NCBI GenBank assembly: GCA_902363375.1
Contig: CABIZX010000005.1
Location: 196,734-260,733 of the forward strand
Direction: 5' to 3'
Source of the DNA: Clostridiaceae bacterium
GTDB lineage: Bacteria > Bacillota > Clostridia > Clostridiales > Clostridiaceae
Length of the DNA: 64,000 nucleotides
Shown in pieces: positions 26,322-35,268 of the stretch. Under the pieces are notes generated by a model. That model made no database searches, was not told the origin of the DNA, and was given only the letters and a program-made list of their open reading frames with translations. The translations under genes were made by a program, and so were the position numbers. The first letter of the stretch is position 1; the number at the start of each line of letters is the position of its first letter.

Positions 26322-27746
26322 ATGGTGAAAAATAGCTTGTTTTCGAAAATGGTTGTTACTTATACCATTATAATAACGGTAAGCTTTACTATCTTAGCTG
26401 CGTTTCTCTCATTTTGGTTTCAGGATTATTTTATAAAGACAAGGCAAAAAGAGCTTGCTGGTCAAGTAGATATAATTGAAAAATTGGCTACGGATTATTT
26501 AAAAGGTTCACTATATTATGAAGACTTAACTAAAGGAATGAAATTTATATCATCTTATATAGGTGAAGACATAGTTCTAGTTGATAGCAATGGATATGCT
26601 TACTCTGTTACATCTATTAAATATGCCCCACTTATAGGAAAACAGATTTTTCATGGAAGTTTAGAGAAAGTAAATAGCAATGATTATATAAATTCTTTTA
26701 ATGAGTATGGAGTTTACGTAGACGAAAAAACATATGTTATGATGGAGATTATAAAGGATACCAATGAACAATCTATAGGTGCTACGTTAATTAGTGTATC
26801 AACGGATACATTAGATAACTCATTATCCAATGTTTATCAGATTATTTGGTTATCGGCAGTATTTGCAGTAATAGCTTCTTGTATTGTAATTTATTATTTT
26901 TCTCAAAAGATGATAGTAAATCCATTGTCAGAAATGAGTTTTGTTGCAAAAAAAATTGCTCAGGGAGATGTAGATAAGAGAGTTGAAATTCATTCCGATG
27001 ATGAAATGGAAGAATTTGCAAATGCATTCAATGTAATGGCGGATTCTCTACAGAAGGTAGAAGAAAATAGAAAAGAATTTATCTCAAATGTTTCTCATGA
27101 ATTAAGGTCTCCAATTACATCCATAAAAGGATTTATAGGAGGAATTTTAGATGGAGTAATTCCAGAAGAAAAGTATAAGTATTACTTAAATATAACCTAT
27201 GAGGAAATACAAAGATTAGCAAGGCTTATCAATGATCTTTTAGATTTATCAGCTGTCGAATCTGGAACATATACACTAAATAAAATACCCGTAGATATTA
27301 ATGAGATAGTAAGAATATGCATATTAAGAAATGAAAATAGAATAAGAAATAAAAACTTAGATGTACAGGTGTTTTTTGAAGGTAGTGAACTGTGGGTAAT
27401 TACAGATGAGGATAAGATAATACAAGTTGTTACTAATCTTTTAGATAATGCTATTAAATATGGGAAAGATGATGGACTTATAAAGATATCATGTAGAAAA
27501 AAAGGTAAAAAGGCACATATATCAATTTTTAATGAAGGTCCTACAATAGATGAAGAAGATATTAAGCATATATGGGAAAGATTCTATAAAGGTGATAAAT
27601 CAAGAACACAGAAAGTTAGTACAGGACTAGGGCTTTCTATAGTTAAAAAGATTATTGGTTTACATGATGAAGAAATATGGGTATGTAATAAAGATAATGG
27701 AGTTGAATTTACATTTACACTGCATTTAGCTAAGAAGAGCATGTAA
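26322..27746 (+). CDS. Membrane sensor histidine kinase
   Basis: A 474-aa kinase. A first membrane segment (about 11-33) is followed by an extracellular sensor region of about 135 aa, a second membrane segment (172-193), HAMP (194-247), HisKA with SNVSHELRSPITS (phospho-acceptor His259), and HATPase_c with N-box NLLDNAIKYG (about 372), IWERFYKGDKSR and GLGLSIVKK. The start ATG abuts the response regulator stop. The ribosome binding site GAGGTGAAAT lies within the end of the regulator gene, indicating coupled translation. It should phosphorylate the neighbouring regulator. Confidence 0.93.
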   Translation: MVKNSLFSKMVVTYTIIITVSFTILAAFLSFWFQDYFIKTRQKELAGQVDIIEKLATDYLKGSLYYEDLTKGMKFISSYIGEDIVLVDSNGYAYSVTSIKYAPLIGKQIFHGSLEKVNSNDYINSFNEYGVYVDEKTYVMMEIIKDTNEQSIGATLISVSTDTLDNSLSNVYQIIWLSAVFAVIASCIVIYYFSQKMIVNPLSEMSFVAKKIAQGDVDKRVEIHSDDEMEEFANAFNVMADSLQKVEENRKEFISNVSHELRSPITSIKGFIGGILDGVIPEEKYKYYLNITYEEIQRLARLINDLLDLSAVESGTYTLNKIPVDINEIVRICILRNENRIRNKNLDVQVFFEGSELWVITDEDKIIQVVTNLLDNAIKYGKDDGLIKISCRKKGKKAHISIFNEGPTIDEEDIKHIWERFYKGDKSRTQKVSTGLGLSIVKKIIGLHDEEIWVCNKDNGVEFTFTLHLAKKSM

Positions 27747-27778
27747 TAATCTCGAGACTAGGCAGAAAGGGGGCTATT

Positions 27779-28918
27779 ATGAGCAATTTTAACGATGATT
27801 ACAAGGATGCTAGAGCAAAGATAACTTTTAATAAAATAAAAAGAAGACACAAAGGTAAGATTGTTGTAGTTACTATATTTTGTTTATTTATAGCCTCTTT
27901 AGGTGGAGCTGTTACAACTTTAGTAATAAACAATGAAAATGAAGATGATAATTACTATGTTCAAGATAGTAATGATGATCAAGGGTTGGAAGTTAATGCA
28001 ACAAATTTAAAGATTCAAACTGCAGCTGAAAAAGTATCTCAATCTGTTGTTTCGGTCATTAAGGTTATTACGGATAATAAATGTACAAAAGAGACAAATG
28101 TTGGAGTAGGTATTGCTGTAGAAGATGGGCAGTATGTTATAACTAGCTACTTAGGCATTGAGGATGCAACTAGCATTAAGGTAAAATTACACAATGATGT
28201 TGTATATAATGCTTCAATTATAGGTTTTGACAGTATTTATGATGTGGCTATGATTAAAATTGACGGAGAACCTCTAAAACCTATAGATATAGCTAAGAAC
28301 TCCACTAAGGTTAAGAAAGGCGATAGAGTTATTAATGTAGGAAATCCTCTAGGTAGGTCATTTAGTGAAAATATAGAGATTAGCACAGTATTAGGTACTA
28401 GAGAAAACATAATGTTTAAAAATAGAGAAACTAAGGTGTCAGAGTCTTTAAGAATGATAAAGACATCAGTTACTCCTAAGCTTATTAATACAGGAGCTGC
28501 TCTATGTAACTTAGATGGCGAGCTTATAGGTGTAAATAATACCACCATGACATATCACAATGAATTCTCAAAAAGTAGCTTTTATATATCATCTGAAGAC
28601 TTGGAGCCTATTACTCATGGAATTCTAGACAAACAGAATTCTCTTATAAATCATATGGGAGTATACGGAGAGGAAGCTATTTCACAAAGGGAAGATGGCG
28701 TCGAAGGTGTATATGCGAAAGAGGTTACCAGAAATGGTCTAGCATATGAAGCTGGAATTAGACCTACAGATATAATTGTAAAAGTTAACGACACCAAAAT
28801 TAATACTGTTAGTGATATAAATTCTATAATGAGTAAGTTTAAAAGTGGAGAGATGATAAAGTATACGGTATTTAAAAAGGGTAATTATGTTGAATTTAAA
28901 ATAAAAATTCCGGAATAA
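27779..28918 (+). CDS. HtrA/DegP-like membrane protein with a lost catalytic triad (pseudoprotease)
   Basis: A 379-aa protein: cytosolic basic N-terminus, one membrane anchor (28-51), acidic linker, a trypsin-like domain (about 80-285), and a PDZ domain (about 290-377, EAGIRPTDIIVKVNDTKI). In an ungapped reading against typical HtrA motifs, the catalytic His (NNHVV) is Leu125 in ITSYLGI. The Asp is kept (Asp155, YDVAMIKI). The Ser motif GNSGGPL reads INTGAAL, so Ser becomes Thr238 and two glycine/proline positions are lost. Protease activity is therefore unlikely. It follows the kinase gene after 32 bases (AAAGGGGG before the ATG), so a binding or signal-sensing role in that system is inferred. 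Confidence 0.85.
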   Translation: MSNFNDDYKDARAKITFNKIKRRHKGKIVVVTIFCLFIASLGGAVTTLVINNENEDDNYYVQDSNDDQGLEVNATNLKIQTAAEKVSQSVVSVIKVITDNKCTKETNVGVGIAVEDGQYVITSYLGIEDATSIKVKLHNDVVYNASIIGFDSIYDVAMIKIDGEPLKPIDIAKNSTKVKKGDRVINVGNPLGRSFSENIEISTVLGTRENIMFKNRETKVSESLRMIKTSVTPKLINTGAALCNLDGELIGVNNTTMTYHNEFSKSSFYISSEDLEPITHGILDKQNSLINHMGVYGEEAISQREDGVEGVYAKEVTRNGLAYEAGIRPTDIIVKVNDTKINTVSDINSIMSKFKSGEMIKYTVFKKGNYVEFKIKIPE

Positions 28919-28922
28919 TATA

Positions 28923-28949
28923 AAAAGTAGCATTTAAGATGCTACTTTT
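28923..28949 (+). terminator. Terminator of the two-component/HtrA-like operon
   Basis: A perfect 11-bp hairpin (28923-28933 with 28939-28949) followed by GTTTTT. Confidence 0.85.
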
Positions 28950-29056
28950 GTTTTTAAAGAAAACTTCTAGTATAATAGTCAAGGGAGATTATTTTTTATA
29001 GAAATACTGTTTTATATATGGAATTATTAATGAGATAAAATATTTTGGAGGTAGTT

Positions 29057-29626
29057 ATGTATTTAGTTGTAGGTTTAGGAAACCCGGGAGATAGATATGA
29101 TAAAACTAGACATAATGTTGGTTTTGATGTAATTGATATGTGTGAAAAAAAGTATAACTTTAGTATAAATAGGACAAAATTTAAAGGTGTATATGGTGAG
29201 AGCAATATAGACAGTGAAAGGGTTATATTTCTAAAACCTCAAACTTATATGAATCTAAGTGGTGAGAGCGTTAGAAGTATAATAGATTTTTATAAAATAC
29301 CAATAGAAAATATTATAGTTATATATGATGATATTAGTTTAGAGGTTGGAAGACTTAGAATAAAAGGAAAAGGAAGTGCAGGAGGTCATAATGGTATTAA
29401 AAATATCATTGCGCATTTAGGAACTGATAGTTTTCCAAGAATAAAAGTAGGAATTGGACAGCCAACCTATGATTTAGTAGAATTTGTGACAGATAGATTT
29501 TCTAGCGAGGATAGAGTAATTATAGAAAAATCATTTGAAGCAGCTGTAGAAGCAGTAGGTGTGATAATAAAAGAAGGAATTAATGTGTCTATGAATAAAT
29601 TTAATTCTTTTAATGCAGGGAAGTAG
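29057..29626 (+). CDS. pth: Peptidyl-tRNA hydrolase
   Basis: A 189-aa enzyme that releases peptides from prematurely dropped peptidyl-tRNA. Motifs: [21 protein letters not shown] (with the catalytic His in RHNVG), [15 protein letters not shown] (conserved Asn), [34 protein letters not shown], and [14 protein letters not shown] 29057 follows TTGGAGGTAGTT. mfd starts 21 bases downstream, so the pth-mfd pair is an operon as in other Firmicutes. Confidence 0.97.
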   Translation: MYLVVGLGNPGDRYDKTRHNVGFDVIDMCEKKYNFSINRTKFKGVYGESNIDSERVIFLKPQTYMNLSGESVRSIIDFYKIPIENIIVIYDDISLEVGRLRIKGKGSAGGHNGIKNIIAHLGTDSFPRIKVGIGQPTYDLVEFVTDRFSSEDRVIIEKSFEAAVEAVGVIIKEGINVSMNKFNSFNAGK

Positions 29627-29647
29627 TAGAATTTAAGAGGTGATATT

Positions 29648-32600
29648 TTGAGACTAAAGGGAGTAATGACACCTTTAAAGTTAAGTAGTGAATTTAAAGA
29701 TATAAATAGATGTATAAATAATGATAAATATCCAATAGGTATACATGGTATTTCGGAATCAGGTAAAAGCTACTTATTATATGGTGTTTATGAAGAAATA
29801 GAGAAAAGTATGCTTGTGCTAACCCATAATGATATGGAAGCTAAAAACATATATGAGGATCTTAGTTTTTATTGTAATGATGTATATTATTTTCCTACAA
29901 GGGAAGTTACCTTTTATAATATAGAGGCAGTATCAGGAGATTTAAGATGGGAAAGGTTAAAAGTACTAAATAAGATTCTTGGAGAAGAAAGAAATATTAT
30001 TGTAACTTCAATAGAAGCTTTAGCAGCATCCTATGCGCCTGTGGAGTTGTTTAAGAAATTTTCTTTTGAAATTTCTGTAGGAAGTATACTTGATATAAGA
30101 GAACTAAGTGAAAAACTTGTTCAGTGTGGTTATGAAAGATGTAGCGTCGTAGAAAATATAGGTCAATTTTCAATAAGAGGGGGGATAATAGATATTTATC
30201 CACCTATTAGTAGCATGCCTTTTAGAATCGAGCTTTTTGATGATGAAGTAGACTCTATAAGAACTTTTAATAAAGAAACACAAAGAAGTATAGATAAAGT
30301 AGATGGAATCGAGATATTTCCAGCTAAAGAGATAATTCTTACAGAGGAATTTGTAAACTTAGCAAAGGAAGAAATTATAGATGAATTAGAAGGAGCTGTA
30401 TCAAGATTTAAAAAATCTAAAGATAAGGAAGCTCTGGAAAGAATAAATTCTACAGTTAAAGCAAATTTAGAAAGCTTAGAAGAAACTTGGAGTTTTGAAA
30501 CTATAGATAGCTATGTGCCTTATTTTTATAAAAATAAGACTACATTTTTGGATTATTTTAAAGATAGCATAATTGTAGTGGATGACGTAAATAGATCTAT
30601 GGGTAAGCTTGATAGCGTATATTTTGAGTTTGAAGAGAATTATGAGAATTTTTTAAGTCGAGGTAATATTTTACCAAAACAAGGTGAGCTTTTAATACCT
30701 AAAGATATGATTGAAGAAGTTTTGGAAGAAAGAAAGGTTATTACATTACAAAGCATTTCAACTACTACTAAGATATTAAAACCGAGAAATTTAATTTCAT
30801 TTTCTCAAATAACAATCCATGATTATCATGGACAATTAGACATGCTTATTGAAGATATTATAGAAAAAAAGAAAAAAGGATATAGAACTTTAATTTTATC
30901 AGGAACAAGAACAAGAGGAGAAAGATTAATTAATACTTTAAGAGACAGAGGTATAGAAGCTACTTATAAAGATTTAGTTTCAAGTATACAAGAAGGAGAG
31001 GTAGTAGTAACCTTTGGAAGCTCTATTAAAGGATTTGAATATCCTAATTTAAAAGTATGTGTTATATCAGACTCAGAGGTGTTTGGTCAATCGAAACGAA
31101 AAGCCACAAGGAGAATTACTAAAAAAGGTGCCGGAAAAATAAAAAGTTTTACGGATTTAAAGCTTGGTGATTATGTAGTTCATGTAAACCATGGTATAGG
31201 GGTATATAAAGGTATTAATCAATTAGATGTACAAGGAAATAAAAAGGATTATCTAGTTTTAGAGTATAACTCTGGAGATACTTTATATGTACCTGTAGAG
31301 CAACTTGATTTAGTACAAAAATATATTGGTGGCGAAGGTAAGGCTCCTAAGATAAATAAGTTAGGTGGAAGTGAATGGGCGAAGGCAAGAAGTAAAGTTA
31401 AAAAATCTGTAGAGGATATTGCAGAAGATTTGGTTAAACTTTATGCTATCAGATCCACATTGAAAGGTCATAAATATGCTGAGGATACACCTTGGCAAAG
31501 TCAATTTGAAGGAGAATTTCCTTATGAGGAGACTCCAGACCAGCTAACAGCTATAGAAGATATAAAAAAGGACATGGAAAGCGATAAACCTATGGATAGA
31601 CTTCTCTGCGGAGATGTTGGATATGGAAAGACAGAAGTTGCTCTTAGAGCTGCTTTTAAGTGTGTTATGGATGGAAAGCAGGTAGCTATATTAGTACCTA
31701 CGACTATACTTGCAGAGCAGCACTATAAGAATATGTTAAAAAGGTTTTCTGACTTCCCTATTAAGATAGGTATGATCAGTAGATTTAGAACTGCTTCACA
31801 AGTTAAAGAAACCTTAAATGCATTAAGAGAAGGAAATCTTGATATTATAGTTGGGACACATAAATTATTACAAAAAAGTGTAGTCTTTAAGGATTTAGGT
31901 CTATTAATTGTAGATGAAGAGCAAAGATTTGGAGTTAGTCACAAGGAAAAAATAAAGGAAATAAAGAAAAATATAGATGTATTAACTTTAAGTGCTACCC
32001 CTATTCCAAGAACTCTACATATGTCCTTAACAGGGGTAAGAGATATAAGTATAATAGAAACTCCTCCAGAAGAAAGATATCCTATTCAAACTTATGTTGT
32101 TGAATTTAATGACCAACTTATAAGAGATGCAATAATTAGAGAAATGAATAGGGGAGGACAAGTATTTTTTGTATATAATAGAGTAGAAACTATCAGTGAT
32201 ATGGCAACGTATTTACAAAAACTTGTACCAGAGGCTAGAGTTGCCATAGGTCATGGTCAGATGACTGAGAGGGAATTAGAAAAGGTTATTATAGATTTTG
32301 TAGATAAGAAATATGATATACTTTTGAGCACGACTATAGTAGAAACTGGAATAGACATACAGAACGCTAATACTATGATAATAGCAGATGCGGATAAGAT
32401 GGGATTGTCACAATTATATCAATTAAGGGGAAGAGTTGGTAGAACTAATAGAATAGCCTATGCCTACTTTACTTATACTAAGGATAAAGTTCTCACAGAA
32501 GTGGCAGAAAAGAGATTAAAAGCTATAAAAGACTTTACGGAATTAGGGTCAGGATTAAAAATAGCCATGAGAGACTTGGAAATAAGAGGTGCAGGAAACA

Positions 32601-33163
32601 TTATGGGTGCAGCCCAATGTGGTCATATGTCTGCAGTGGGATATGATCTATATTGTAGAATGCTTGAAGAAGCTGTTAGTCTTGTAAAAGGTGAGGCAGA
32701 TAAGGAGGCTATAGAGACTACAGTAGATATGAAAATTGATGCATATATTCCAAGTAATTATATACAGGATGAGACTCAAAAAATACAGGTTTATAAAAAG
32801 ATTGCCTCCATTGAATCCTATGAACATATGCTTGATGTTATTGAGGAAATTGAAGATAGATATTCCAATATTCCACATAGCGTCTATAACTTAATGAATA
32901 TAGCTTACTTGAAAGCTATTTCTAGAGATATTGGGGTTCTCGAGATAAAAGATACAGGAATCCAAGTGATGATAACCTTTAAGGATAAATCATATTTAAC
33001 TTCAGAAATGGTGAAATATATATTAGAGAATTATAAAAAGCAGATTACATTTAAAATGGGAGATGTTCCAGTTTTAGTGTATAAGAGTAAGGATATGAAT
33101 AAAAAAGAATTATTGGATAAACTTATAAATATTATTAAGGATTTATCAATAATAGGTAAATAG
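29648..33163 (+). CDS. mfd: Transcription-repair coupling factor
   Basis: A 1171-aa multidomain translocase that removes stalled RNA polymerase and recruits UvrA. The N-terminal UvrB-like part (about 1-350) has IRGGIIDIYPP and FRIELFDDEVDSIRTF. The RNA polymerase interaction domain follows (GDYVVHVNHGIGVYKGI, about 500-570). The RecG-like ATPase has Walker A CGDVGYGKTEVALRAAF, LIVDEEQRFGV, LSATPIPRTLHMSL and QLRGRVGRTNR. A TRCF C-terminal domain ends the protein. The start is TTG 29648, six bases after AAGAGGTGA. The length is standard for the family. Confidence 0.97.
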   Translation: MRLKGVMTPLKLSSEFKDINRCINNDKYPIGIHGISESGKSYLLYGVYEEIEKSMLVLTHNDMEAKNIYEDLSFYCNDVYYFPTREVTFYNIEAVSGDLRWERLKVLNKILGEERNIIVTSIEALAASYAPVELFKKFSFEISVGSILDIRELSEKLVQCGYERCSVVENIGQFSIRGGIIDIYPPISSMPFRIELFDDEVDSIRTFNKETQRSIDKVDGIEIFPAKEIILTEEFVNLAKEEIIDELEGAVSRFKKSKDKEALERINSTVKANLESLEETWSFETIDSYVPYFYKNKTTFLDYFKDSIIVVDDVNRSMGKLDSVYFEFEENYENFLSRGNILPKQGELLIPKDMIEEVLEERKVITLQSISTTTKILKPRNLISFSQITIHDYHGQLDMLIEDIIEKKKKGYRTLILSGTRTRGERLINTLRDRGIEATYKDLVSSIQEGEVVVTFGSSIKGFEYPNLKVCVISDSEVFGQSKRKATRRITKKGAGKIKSFTDLKLGDYVVHVNHGIGVYKGINQLDVQGNKKDYLVLEYNSGDTLYVPVEQLDLVQKYIGGEGKAPKINKLGGSEWAKARSKVKKSVEDIAEDLVKLYAIRSTLKGHKYAEDTPWQSQFEGEFPYEETPDQLTAIEDIKKDMESDKPMDRLLCGDVGYGKTEVALRAAFKCVMDGKQVAILVPTTILAEQHYKNMLKRFSDFPIKIGMISRFRTASQVKETLNALREGNLDIIVGTHKLLQKSVVFKDLGLLIVDEEQRFGVSHKEKIKEIKKNIDVLTLSATPIPRTLHMSLTGVRDISIIETPPEERYPIQTYVVEFNDQLIRDAIIREMNRGGQVFFVYNRVETISDMATYLQKLVPEARVAIGHGQMTERELEKVIIDFVDKKYDILLSTTIVETGIDIQNANTMIIADADKMGLSQLYQLRGRVGRTNRIAYAYFTYTKDKVLTEVAEKRLKAIKDFTELGSGLKIAMRDLEIRGAGNIMGAAQCGHMSAVGYDLYCRMLEEAVSLVKGEADKEAIETTVDMKIDAYIPSNYIQDETQKIQVYKKIASIESYEHMLDVIEEIEDRYSNIPHSVYNLMNIAYLKAISRDIGVLEIKDTGIQVMITFKDKSYLTSEMVKYILENYKKQITFKMGDVPVLVYKSKDMNKKELLDKLINIIKDLSIIGK

Positions 33164-33248
33164 GTATAACCGCTATTTATTTAATAGTATTTTTATGGTA
33201 AAATTAAATATCGATAACAACTAAAAAAACCGAATGGAGGATAATAAA

Positions 33249-34250
33249 TTGATAAAATTAAAGAAGATTCTGGCAGGTCTAATGGCATCCACTTTAATGC
33301 TTTCAGCAGTTGGATGCGGAATGATAGAAAAAACAGAAGCAGGTATTAATAAGACGGTAGTGGCTAAGGTTTATAAAGAAAAAATTACCTTAGGAGAAGT
33401 AGACAGTAGATTAGCTACAGTTTATGAGCAGGTTAAGGCTCAATATGGTGAGAATTATAAGGAAAATACTGAAGCTATGGAATATATCAAGCAACAGAGA
33501 TTAAGTGTGCTTGATACTATGGTTAATGATATTGTTATAAAAAATAACGGAACAAAATTAGGTGTTATACCTTCAGATGAAGAGGTAAATAAGAAAGCAA
33601 AAGAGCAATTGGATGAAATAAAAAAATCATTTGAAACTGATGAGGAATATCAAAGTGCACTTAAAGCTGCTAGAGTTACAGAGGAAAGCTTTTTAGAAGA
33701 ATTAAAACCAGCAGTAATATCTAACATAGTATATGAAGATGTAGTTAAGGATGTTAAGGTAACTGATGAAGAAATAAAAAGTTATTATGATAGTAATCAA
33801 AATTCATATACAGAAAAGCCTAATAGGGTTAAGCCAGCTCATATATTAGTTAAGACAGAGCAAGAGGCAAAGGATATAATTGCAAGATTAGATAAGGGAG
33901 AAGATTTTGCTAAACTTGCCGCTGAAAAAGGTACTGATGGGACAAAAGATAATGGTGGAGATTTAGATTGGATTGAATATACAAGTAATCAATATGATAA
34001 AACATTCTTAATGGCTGCAATAAGTCTTGAAAAGGGTACGTATACTAAAACACCTGTATCAACTCAATTTGGATTTCATATTATAAAGTGTCTAGATAAG
34101 GAAGAATATCCAGTTAGACCTATAGATGAAGTTAAAGAAGCGATTAAGAACACATTATTAGAACAAAATCAATATAATAAATGGGTAGAGACAGTAACTG
34201 CTTGGCAAAAGGATGCAAACATAAAACTATATGAAGATAGAATAAGTTAA
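33249..34250 (+). CDS. prsA: PrsA-like foldase lipoprotein (PpiC-type peptidyl-prolyl isomerase)
   Basis: A 333-aa lipoprotein. The signal peptide ends in a lipobox (LSAVGC; lipid-carrying Cys at about residue 22). A helical SurA/PrsA-like N-terminal chaperone region is followed by a parvulin (PpiC) domain at about 180-285 (RVKPAHILVKTEQEAKDI, GGDLDWIEY, TQFGFHIIKCLDKE). It should fold exported proteins outside the membrane. The start is TTG 33249, after ATGGAGGATAATAAA; the ATG within that site (33234) is in frame but unlikely. A terminator follows. The parvulin family call is firm; prsA is the closest name. Confidence 0.88.
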   Translation: MIKLKKILAGLMASTLMLSAVGCGMIEKTEAGINKTVVAKVYKEKITLGEVDSRLATVYEQVKAQYGENYKENTEAMEYIKQQRLSVLDTMVNDIVIKNNGTKLGVIPSDEEVNKKAKEQLDEIKKSFETDEEYQSALKAARVTEESFLEELKPAVISNIVYEDVVKDVKVTDEEIKSYYDSNQNSYTEKPNRVKPAHILVKTEQEAKDIIARLDKGEDFAKLAAEKGTDGTKDNGGDLDWIEYTSNQYDKTFLMAAISLEKGTYTKTPVSTQFGFHIIKCLDKEEYPVRPIDEVKEAIKNTLLEQNQYNKWVETVTAWQKDANIKLYEDRIS

Positions 34251-34260
34251 GATTTAATAA

Positions 34261-34300
34261 AAAATAGGATTAGTGTCATATTTGGCACTAATCTTATTTT
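34261..34300 (+). terminator. Terminator of prsA-like gene
   Basis: 15-bp arms (34261-34275 with 34286-34300, one G-U) with A-rich left and T-rich right flanks. Confidence 0.82.
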
Positions 34301-34324
34301 TTATTAATGAAAAAATTTCTAGGA

Positions 34325-34354
34325 TGTATAAAATTTACGTTAAGAAGGATAATA
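34325..34354 (+). promoter_or_regulatory. Candidate sigma-G promoter of spoVT
   Basis: TGTATA (34325-34330), 17 bases, then GATAATA (34348-34354). This is close to the forespore sigma-G pattern (-35 gHATR, -10 CATnHTA), with G for C at the first -10 position. B. subtilis spoVT is a sigma-G gene. Confidence 0.4.
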
Positions 34355-34394
34355 ATAGCATTAATAATATTTACATAAATAAGGAGGATATTTA

Positions 34395-34943
34395 ATGAAA
34401 GCCACAGGAATAGTAAGAAGAATAGATGACTTAGGTCGTGTTGTAATACCGAAAGAAATAAGAAGAACATTAAGAATTAGAGAAGGAGACCCACTTGAGA
34501 TATTTACAGATAGAGATGGTGGCGTTATATTGAAGAAATATTCACCAATAGAAGAACTAAGTGAGTTTTCTAAAGAGTATAGTGAAGCACTACATCAGAC
34601 CATTGGCAATATAGTTGTAATTTGTGATAAGGATTCAGTTATATCTGTAAGTGGTGGTATGAAAAAGGATTATTTAGATAAAAAAATTAGTAATGAAGTA
34701 GATAAGATCATGGAAATGCGTAAGGCAACACTATTAGATAAGAGTTCGCAAGGGTTAATACCTATATGTGAAGGTGAATCGGTAGATGAGTACACAACAC
34801 AAGTTATAGCTCCTATAATTGCAGAAGGAGATACTGTGGGAACAGTAATTATAGCTTCAAAAGAAAATGTGAAGTTTGGTGAATTAGAGTTAAAGCTTGC
34901 GGAAACAGCAGCTTCATTCTTAGGGAAACAAATGGAACAATAG
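34395..34943 (+). CDS. spoVT: Stage V sporulation regulator SpoVT
   Basis: A 182-aa forespore transcription regulator. The N-terminal AbrB-type swapped-hairpin DNA-binding domain (1-53) reads ATGIVRRIDDLGRVVIPKEI followed by RRTLRIREGDPLEIFTD. The C-terminal GAF-like domain (about 56-180) includes IPICEGESVDEYTTQVIAPI. In Bacillus it tunes sigma-G genes for coat, cortex and germination. The ATG follows AAGGAGGATATTTA. Single gene with its own terminator. Confidence 0.96.
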   Translation: MKATGIVRRIDDLGRVVIPKEIRRTLRIREGDPLEIFTDRDGGVILKKYSPIEELSEFSKEYSEALHQTIGNIVVICDKDSVISVSGGMKKDYLDKKISNEVDKIMEMRKATLLDKSSQGLIPICEGESVDEYTTQVIAPIIAEGDTVGTVIIASKENVKFGELELKLAETAASFLGKQMEQ

Positions 34944-34985
34944 ATGATTAAAAGCATAATTATCTATAAAATGAAATTAAGACAG

Positions 34986-35034
34986 ATAAAATGTCATAAG
35001 TGTGAATGCTAATTCACATCTTATGACATTTTAT
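34986..35034 (+). terminator. Terminator of spoVT
   Basis: A long interrupted hairpin (ATAAAATGTCATAAG with CTTATGACATTTTAT outside, GTGAA with TTCAC inside) followed by TT. The 230 bases to the next gene are AT-rich with no visible gene. Confidence 0.8.
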
Positions 35035-35268
35035 TTTGCATATAGCTTATTTTCATTAAAAAGGACTTTTTAAAGATATAAAGAGAGAATATATCAATGG
35101 ATTACTGAATTCATAATGGTTATATGATAATGTTTATGATTAGTTAATATGTGGTAGTAATTCTTTTATTAATTCTGGAGAATACAGAGATATATTATAT
35201 GCATTAAGTAATAAAATGTTTCTTCTTAAAATACTTATTAATTATACAAAGTATTTTGAGGAGGAAGT

